A stretch of 64,000 nucleotides of DNA from Clytia hemisphaerica (Eukaryota; Cnidaria; Hydrozoa; Leptothecata; Clytiidae): assembly GCA_902728285.1 (NCBI GenBank), contig CACVBU010000053.1, positions 1,235,000 through 1,298,999 on the forward strand, read 5' to 3'. A program made the translations under genes and the position numbers. Below, in pieces: positions 56,943 through 64,000 of the stretch; within the stretch, counting starts at the first letter, position 1, and the number at the start of each line of letters is the position of its first letter. The notes under the pieces were generated by a model. The model was not told the origin of the DNA, did not search any database, and saw only the letters and a list, made by a program, of their open reading frames with translations.

Positions 56943-57229
56943 GTTCGTTCGTTCGTTCGTTCGTTCGTTCGTTCGTTCGTTCGTTCGTTCGTTCGTTCGT
57001 TCGTTCGTTCGTTCGTTCGTTCGTTCGTTCGTTCGTTCGTTCGTTCGTTCGTTCGTTCGTTCGTTCGTTGTTCGTTCGTTCGTTCGTTCGTTCGTTCGTT
57101 CGTTCGTTCGTTCGTTCGTTCGTTCGTTCGTTCGTTCGTTCGTTCGTTTCGTTCGTTCGTTCGTTCGTTCGTTCGTTCGTTCGTTCGTTCGTTCGTTCGT
57201 TCGTTCGTTCGTTCGTTCGTTCGTTCGTC
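56943..57229. repeat. (TTCG)n microsatellite, ~287 bp
   Basis: About 71 units of TTCG with two frame-changing interruptions (about 57069 and 57147). It is followed by TTCGTCTGTTACCAGCTT, the same junction that follows the short TTCG tract at 40559-40585. Long frames on both strands (FVRS or RTNE repeats) are artefacts of the repeat. Confidence 0.97.
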
Positions 57230-57239
57230 TGTTACCAGC

Positions 57240-57968
57240 TTCTTCTCCAAAGAACGAAAAATTACCACTTTAAATGGTTAAAACGGTCATCAAGTGAAAA
57301 CGCTTAAAAAAATCCAGCCAAATTTCAAAGTCGCTTTCAAGCCTCATAACCCCTCCCATCTTATTCCGCATAGAATTCTCGATCCAATTCAAACTCGAGA
57401 TATCGCATTTTTAAGTTTTTTCTAAATCTGTGACGTCATTGGGTCCCTTTATCCCTAATGTTGTCAACGGTCAATTCGCAAATTTTGAAATTTTTGCGGT
57501 CAACGGGTAGTTTATGCCCCGAGGGTCCCAAAAAAAACAAAAAACGTCAATCATTTCCAAGGGAAAGTGGGTTTTTAAATTTGCGAAAGATTTGCCCGAC
57601 TTCTTCACAAAAACGCTAATTTTCACACTCTTCCATTGACCACTTTCGCTTTCGTTTTCAACCACCCATCCACACAATCGGCCACGTAACTCTCGAACCA
57701 CCCATTCAAAAATCCATAATGGCTCCCCCACGGCTCATTCAGAATTTTAGTATATGTAGACGGTAAAATCGATTCAAAACAATAACAATGCTCTCAAACC
57801 ACTGCACTCACCCAAAGTGTCATTTTGCAAATAAACAAAAAATAGTAGAAGTGTCATATTTTGCTCGTATGTATTGCATCAAGAGAACTCCATATTCTCT
57901 GTGAGGAAAGATGAACTGGCCTCTTAAAAAACACCTCAATTTATAAGGGGGTTATTGTTTATTTGAAT
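57240..57968. other. Spacer, no gene seen
   Basis: AT-rich sequence between the TTCG tract and a MITE. It has no recognisable coding capacity. Confidence 0.4.
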
Positions 57969-58122
57969 ATTCATGACATGCACCATAGCAATGTCTTCCT
58001 CGGACCCAACAGCTAATTGGTTGAAAGTGACGTATTGACTGATTTTACGTCACTAACAACCAATCAGCTGTTTTGTCCGTGGTGTAATGTCAGAAGACAT
58101 TGCAGTGGTGCGTATCATGAAT
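57969..58122. mobile_element. Palindromic MITE next to the signal-peptide gene
   Basis: ATTCATGACATGCACCATAG with AATGTCTTC on the left is mirrored by GAAGACATTG and GGTGCGTATCATGAAT on the right. TTTGAA lies close to both boundaries. It ends 30 bp before the ATG at 58152. Confidence 0.7.
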
Positions 58123-58151
58123 TTGAAAAAAGCTTCTTTTCAAGCTCGAAA

Positions 58152-59322
58152 ATGAAACTAAATTTTTTTTGCATGTTCATTAATACTCTCATTTGGTCAT
58201 CGATGTCAGTGGAGGGAATGTTTGACGACGTTAAACAAGGATTCTTTACGTGTGACGAAATAAGAAATGTAACTCTCGTGCTCAATACTCAAACTGAGTT
58301 ATCACGGTGTCAGGATCAAAATGCAGATACTCTACAACCTGTAGCAATCCTGGTCATTATTGGACACTCCATGTGTGATGGTTTGGATTTATCCACCTTT
58401 GCAAGCACGTTCGATTCGCCAACAAAGACATAACTATAAACAATTTCTAACTACGGAGATGCAAAGTATGACTTCACCAGACAGGAGTTTATTCGCTGAA
58501 TTTCTACGCGGCTTTTCAATTATGGTTGGCAGAGAGATACAGACGCTTCTGATCATCGAACAGTTTTACTTTTTACATGAACACTATTACACTGAATCGT
58601 CGCTTTTGTTAAAAGAAATAGATAGTGTCCCAAATACGAGTGTTGTGGTCTGGTGCGTAACCTTTATTTCTTTATGTCAGCTAAATCATCAATATTATTT
58701 TGGTTGGATACCAAGGAATCGGGTCATTATTTTTCAAAACAAAAGGGCAAACCGTTATGTTCACAAAGCTTTATACGATTTGATGATGAACTCCGATTAT
58801 GATCGATATAAAGACTATGGTTCTCTTGATGGACACAGAGCTAGAAGTAGAAAACTTGTTTTGCGGTTTTCGATTCGTCGACGTTTTTATGCATCCGATC
58901 CGCTGTATGATTACTTCTTGAGTATTTTCAGCTCATTCTCCAATATTCAGGTGAAGATGTTGATTGATATTCATGCCCATAACCGTTCGTTATATGATGG
59001 GTTTGCCGAATTTCTTTTTCATTCTAATAGAAGTAGCAAAATAATGAGCTCTCGTCTTGTTTCGAAAGTTGAATTCTTGGACATGTTTCTACAACCTGAC
59101 CCTGGCGTTCTAAACATCAATATCATCGAACATCGTACAGGTTCTCAGATCGCCGAACGTGGATTTGTTTTTCGCCAGCTGCTTACTCTTCATGTTTTTG
59201 ACTCCATTAGTGGGTCACCAAGACTCCGAACTGATGGGTCTTTTATTATTTCTTACGAAGATTTGTCAAACCCTATGTTCGTTCGTATTTTCATCGCTAG
59301 AATCAAAGAAATGATGAGTTGA
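58152..59322 (+). pseudogene. Unrecognised signal-peptide protein, one frameshift
   Basis: Frame A starts at ATG 58152 with MKLNFFCMFINTLIWSS, a good signal peptide, and runs 93 codons to a stop at 58433. Frame B, shifted one base, is open from 58345 to the stop at 59322 (over 320 codons) and has no ATG until well inside. A change of frame between 58345 and 58433 would give about 390 aa. Frame B looks like real protein: mixed composition, no repeats, with stretches such as NHQYYFGWIPRNRVIIFQNK, MLIDIHAHNRSLYDGFAEFL and FRQLLTLHVFDSISG. No family is recognised. Either a sequencing error or a recent null allele would explain the break; a short intron is unlikely because no GT..AG pair restores the frame convincingly. 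Confidence 0.55.
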
Positions 59323-59398
59323 ACAGATTTTTTTTCGATGAAGTGACTATAGAAGTATCTTTTTGTTTGAAACCGTTTCCTGTCACAAATCACTTTAA

Positions 59399-59930
59399 GG
59401 GCTCTGACCATAGTCAAAAAATTGATTTTGGTATTTGAACATAAAAGTTATGTTTTACCAGGTAGCCTGGGAATCGAAGCTCAAAATTTAAAAAAATCTC
59501 AGATCCCAAAGTGCTAAAAAATTACAGAACTTGGTGCAAGTAGATAGTCTGATACTGAATGTTTGACACAGTCTGTGTGTGAACCCTTGTTGACAGATTT
59601 TCTGAACTTTGGAAACCCAGGCATAACCATGCATACTACATGCATAATCAACTTGCCATAAATACTCTTTAGCAAGCTCTAAAACTACTAAAAGCCACAT
59701 CAAAACATCAACCACGTACATTTAAACTTCTAGCCAACACCCATTATGTTTATAATTTTCATTTTATTCATTTGTTTTCCTTTTTTCTCCCAAGTCAAAT
59801 AAGCTTTTAGCAAAATTTCCCGAAAATCTATTTTAAGTTCGGTAAAATATACACCATCTACCGCCAAAGTCTTTTCCGAGTGTTTTTTCTTCACCAAAAA
59901 TAAGCTCTTCAAAGTTGAAATACTTTTCAA
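59399..59930. mobile_element. Truncated TTAA element with nested CCTGGG repeat
   Basis: TTAA then GGGCTCTGACCATAGT (59399) begins a copy of 45881-46591. Its later block (ACACCATCTACC, AAGCTCTTCAAAGTTGAAAT) resumes at about 59835. Between them, 59464-59800 is a CCTGGG-family repeat. The right end is missing where a CCCCTGGAAA half element starts. Confidence 0.7.
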
Positions 59931-59934
59931 CCCC

Positions 59935-60067
59935 CGGGAATTTTAGAATAACTTTTTACCCCTTGGAAAAATTAAAAAACACCCCCTGGAAATTTTTCTC
60001 AGATTACCCTCTGGAAATTTTCATCTACCGCCCCCCCTGTATGGATATAAAATGGAATGGCCCAATG
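59935..60067. mobile_element. Right half of a CCCCTGGAAA MITE
   Basis: CCCCTGGAAA-type words four times, then CCCCCCCTGTATGGATATAA and GGAATGGCCCA, the same right end as 19029-19238. Confidence 0.65.
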
Positions 60068-60522
60068 CATCACTGGTTTTTTGTTGCTATATAAGAATTT
60101 AACAGAGAGAAAAAATTCTTAATATTTGTATCATAAATCTCGATTTAAACCATAATTCTTTCCATGTAATGTCGCACTGTCCTGGAAACCTTTTTTTTAA
60201 ACTTTTGCTAAATTGATCGGGCAAAAAATTGAGTTTCAGAGAAAGCCAAAATGTGGTGCTTATGGTACCGACGTGGAAATCAAAAATACGAAATGGAACG
60301 AATCAAAATTAAAAACCTAGCCTTCTTGGCCACAAATTTAGTCTAACAATATGAGTGACCCCCGGCGGTTAAAACCAACCTAAGTATATTCACGTGGTGG
60401 GTATTGCTCTACGGTTACCATACAGCTTAGCAGTAGCTTGCTTATAAGATTCGTTAAAACATTTCATTTCAAATAGTCACAAACATTTCAGGAAGAACGC
60501 TGTAAAGATTCTTACATCTGTT

Positions 60523-61519
60523 ATAGTGAGGTCTGTTAGCACAAAAATACTTCAGATGGTGATTAAAGCATGAAATTAGGCACAGATGATCCTTAGAGGG
60601 TCTAAAACTTAATTTTAAACAGTAACACCAAATTTTGCCACCTGGCCACCTGTCAGATGACGTCATCAGGTGGCTTAGCAAAAAAAAAATTTTTTTAATA
60701 TTTAAAATCTGATGGTATCAGCGGAAAGAGCATGAAATGCTGATGAAAATCGAGGTATAAAACATGCCTTCAAAATCTTCCTATCAAAAGTTATGAAGGT
60801 TTAAAGTTTTGTGATGACGTCATCATAAGCCTTTCCAGGCAAAACCTAAAATCCCGTAATAACGGAACTAGTTGACCAAATTTAGTGTTTTATACATGAA
60901 TCCATGTCAAAATTCGAAGTTCCATCTGATGCTTGGGTCTAAACAACATAGGAAGGCTTAAAACATCCAGAAAAATTAGTTGGTTGTACACTGTGTTCCT
61001 GAAGGGAGAACGCTGCGTTGATTTGCCTTGTAAAGCTCAAAATCTAAGTTTTAGTGTTCTGTAGGATTTAAAGCTTTTAATTCAATTTGAACATCAGAAT
61101 CGGAAAAAGCAATGAATTTTGATATGATTTCATGTATAAAACATGAAATTTGGTCAATTTGTACCAAAATTACGAGGTTTTTAAGTTTAGCCTGGAAAGG
61201 CTTATGATGACGTCATCAAAAAACTTTCAACCTCTATAACTTTTGATAGGAAGATTTTCAAGGCATGTTTTATACCTCAATTTTTATCAGCATTTCATGC
61301 TCTTTCCGCTGAAACCATCAGATTTTGAATATTTTCAAAAAAATATTTTTTTGCCCAGCCACCTGATGACGTCATCTGGCAGGTGGCCAGGTGGCAAATT
61401 TTGGTGTTACTGTTTAAAATTAAGTTTTAGACCCTCTAAGGATCATCTGTGCCAAATTTCATGCTTTAATCACCATCTGAAGTATACTTACGTTTTTATG
61501 TGCTACCTGACCTCACTAT
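60523..61519. mobile_element. 1-kb fold-back element with four CRE palindromes
   Basis: Arms 60523-60916 and 61114-61519 are inverted copies of about 400 bp (for example CAGATGGTGATTAAAGCATG at left, its complement at right) around a ~200-bp spacer. TGACGTCA occurs at 60658, 60815, 61208 and 61367, symmetric about the centre. Two mirrored frames, one per arm, encode related 40-residue stretches (CYCLKLSFRPSKDHLC), but this follows from the palindrome. No transposase. Confidence 0.88.
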
Positions 61520-62005
61520 TACATAATCTGCGTATTTTTCGCGCGCTTACAGTTTCACGATAATCGAAATGAGCCGTTGGGCGGATGAGGTGGAATAGAT
61601 TATATCGACTTTGTTTTCTATTGTTATTTTATATTTTATGGGAAGATCGAGATTAGCTCGATCCTTCTCTCACTGACCACTGTAGATATCAGACATCTTA
61701 GATTTTATATTATGTAAAGAATCATAAACTACTACATCAATCGATTCACTTCAATCCAACCCAACAATTTATACAAGCGCAGTAACGAACCGTCTCAAAA
61801 TAGTTTTGTCAATTGAAAAACATCGGTAATTGTTGCAATCCACCTAAACTTGTCATGTCATCTGGGTCAACTGTTTCTGTATACATGAGGGCTTCAATGA
61901 TCTTGAATGTATAACTTTGACTTTGACAAACTGAGAATCTCCAATTCCTCTTCTGCATTTTTTTAATAGGATCCATGAAAGATAGCCCAAATTCTTTCTT
62001 TCACG

Positions 62006-62214
62006 AATAGACCTTTTCATAAATTACGTCACGAACATCACTTACCTCATTTTGAAATCATTGCCATAGTGATTAACTCCCAGCGGATTTTATTAAAACT
62101 AATTCCCATTCATAAAAGAATCATTAATGTCTCAAGGGACATAATCACCATGGTAATTGATTGAATGCGAGGCAAGTGATATTGTTCGTGACGTAATTTA
62201 TGAAAAGGTCTATT
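62006..62214. mobile_element. AATAGACC-ended MITE, 209 bp
   Basis: AATAGACCTTTTCATAAATT (62006) with ACGTCACGAACATCACTT is mirrored to 62214. It shares its terminal 12 bases with 2542-5570 and 12371-13015 but has a different body. A TA in the fifth position may be the target. Confidence 0.82.
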
Positions 62215-63480
62215 GGGTGATAAAAATAAAAATTTTCACACGAAATACGACTAAGACTGTGATTAATGCTTCCTGAATTTGATTAAAACTGGTTCTATCA
62301 CAAATATTATGCTATTTATCCATCAACCCGTGGATACTTTTTGAAACCTACAAAAAAAAGAGGTACACTCTATCTGGAAATTTAGGTAGAATTTGAGGCT
62401 GAAACATTTTGTGTTGAAAGTACGCTGTCTATGGTTTTCTTCCCTAGCAGTGATGTTTTGTAGAAAACAGTTTTCAGTTTTTCACGAGAAAGTGAAAAAT
62501 GCCCTTTTAGCCATTTACCCCTTTAAACCTACAAAATGGTTTTTCTTGAATAACTTTTTATAAAATAGTTATCTTAGTCTCAAATTTTGGACAGTGATTC
62601 ACTGCAAAGTTACTAATGCTACAATTAGATCATTAATACCTAAATATTTTCAAAACTGTACGTTAAAATCAAAATACACCTTAAAACCTACATTACACCA
62701 TAAAACCTAAAAACATTGACCCCTTGTTCACAACTTACTGAAACTATTAAACTACAAACCAGGTGCTGAACTGTGATCAGATACTTGCTAGAAATCCATT
62801 TCCAAAACAATATTTGTATTTTTCAGGATTTCATACCCATAATGCTATTGCGCCTGTTTTTTGTCAAAAAACGGCTTTGAAGGGTCAAAAATTTTATTCA
62901 CTTCATTTTTGACGAATGTTTTTCTAAAGTCTACTGAAGTAAATCCTTAATCATCGAACGTCATCACTGTGAAAAAAATTCTCAAAAATAATCATTCAGT
63001 CAAAAGATATCAAACAAAGTTATAAGCTGATTGACGTCTAAAAACGCTGTTTTCTGCAGTTTTTTGCTGTTTTTTGGGGTCAATCACTTATTAACTTTGT
63101 ATCATAACTTTATATTGAATAAATATTTTAATAAAATGTCTTCACAGTGATGATCTCCTAAGATCAAAGAACCTCTCCAGTGAAAATGAAAGTTATAGCA
63201 CTTTTCTACAAGATCTTCATTTTTTTCTTCTTCATTTTCATCTTCATTTTTAGAATTTTTTTAAAGATTTTTTTATTTTAAATTGTTCCACTCACTAATA
63301 TCTTTCCAATGATACCAAATTTATAAAGATTGAAGAATCCCTTCAAAAGTTATAGGTAAAAAGAAAAAAGAGTGCACACTTATCGTGAATAGACTTTAAA
63401 TCTCCATCAAGTTTGTGACATTTTGGTATGCAATAATATGACCATGTTTTGAGAAAGTCGATTTTCAGATTTTATTGGCC
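62215..63480. other. AT-rich region without recognised features
   Basis: No credible frame, splice-bounded exon or inverted repeat was found. AAACCTACA(A/T) words recur at 62345, 62525 and 62685. Confidence 0.4.
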
Positions 63481-63705
63481 ACTACCATGGGGGGTTTCAT
63501 AGTTGGCGGAGGAGCGGAATCGGCCCTTTTTTCGGACGAAGTGGCGGAATTTGGCGAAAATTAGACAATTTTAGTGCGGAAAAATGGAATTTAGCTAAAA
63601 GTTTTGCGGAATTTTGGATTTGGCAAAATTCGCGGAATTTTTGACGAAAATATTGAATTTCAAAGGAATTTTCGGTGGCGGAATTTTGGTTCATTTTTAG
63701 ACGGT
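63480..63705. repeat. GCGGAATTT iterated element
   Basis: GGCGGAATTT, GCGGAATTTT and TGGCGGA words repeat about eight times between 63503 and 63685. Possible ends GGGGGTTTCATAG and CTGAAACCCTCC are weakly inverted. Confidence 0.55.
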
Positions 63706-63872
63706 TGGTGCAATTGTGATATCGGGTACCCCTGAAACCCTCCTACCATAAATTAGCTCTAAATCGATGCTTCAAAACAGAACTTTGAGGGCCTTACGAT
63801 CTCTTTCGGGTCTAACGATGAAAAAGAAAATACTTTTTTCATACCTACCATAAAGTATTGGTACCTAAAAAG

Positions 63873-64000
63873 CCGGGGGGGGGGCACTCGTATGATCTGA
63901 CCTACGTCATGTGCCGCGCTTAAGGGTGGGGTTTTTCAGCATCCCAAAATGCACTGTAAGGGTGTGTTTCTGTGAGATTGCACTGCAAGGGTCGAATTTT
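63873..64000. mobile_element. Start of a second CACTGTAAGGGT element (cut by window end)
   Basis: CCGGGGGGGGGGCACT, then TTAAGGGTGG, GCACTGTAAGGGTG and GCACTGCAAGGGTC, matching the layout of 44543-44879. The right end lies beyond the window. Confidence 0.7.

Noticed and set aside
56878..57307. Long FVRS / RTNE repeat frames on both strands
   Set aside because: They are direct translations of the TTCG microsatellite, open in several frames because the repeat has no stops.
60469..61563. Two related frames with CYCLKLSFRPSKDHLC
   Set aside because: They mirror each other because of the fold-back arms; one sequence read twice is no evidence for coding.

Overview
This window is animal nuclear DNA. 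It is AT-rich, its genes are split by introns with GT..AG ends, and more than half of it is mobile or repeated sequence. The intronless class-A receptor, together with the density of small inverted-repeat elements, suggests an early-branching invertebrate, perhaps a cnidarian. That placement is inference; the sequence alone does not fix the species.

Genes. (1) 17947-43275 (+) is a complete nine-exon ABCD1/ABCD2-type peroxisomal half-ABC transporter of 732 aa. Exons 1-8 lie at 17947-23814. The last exon is 19.3 kb away at 43098-43275. (2) 35794-36324 (-) is an intronless RING-H2 protein nested antisense in that last intron. (3) 45496-52018 (+) is a complete seven-exon UTP23 (ribosome small-subunit processome) of 257 aa, with one intron that looks U12-type. 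(4) 54497-55462 (-) is an intronless rhodopsin-class GPCR. (5) 58152-59322 (+) is an unrecognised signal-peptide protein whose frame shifts once. (6) 3166-4059 (-) is a Ser/Thr/Gln-repeat protein carried inside a TIR element that contains no recognisable transposase.

Repeat layout. 1.2-2.2 kb: a 496-bp tandem duplication. 2.5-13 kb: an array of a ~0.95 kb repeat ('unit U') broken by nested TIR elements. 13.3-16.3 kb: a 3-kb CCAG-ended element holding several others. 16.5-44 kb: introns and spacers with MITEs, SINEs and a four-copy ~185-bp tandem repeat. 40.4-41.7 kb: three elements nested in one another. 44-47 kb: two further nests. 48.9-49.3 and 56.4-56.9 kb: two members of a CATAGTG-ended family with 5-bp target duplications. 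56.9-57.2 kb: a long TTCG tract. 60.5-61.5 kb: a 1-kb fold-back with four CRE palindromes. Several insertions are confirmed by an empty copy of the target elsewhere in the window.

The most unusual theme is a set of short elements whose bodies are one 7-13 bp C/G-rich word repeated about 4-10 times at irregular spacing. Each family uses a different word. No prokaryotic genes, CRISPR arrays, rRNA genes or intact tRNA genes were seen. The genes show no functional link to one another beyond sharing the locus.
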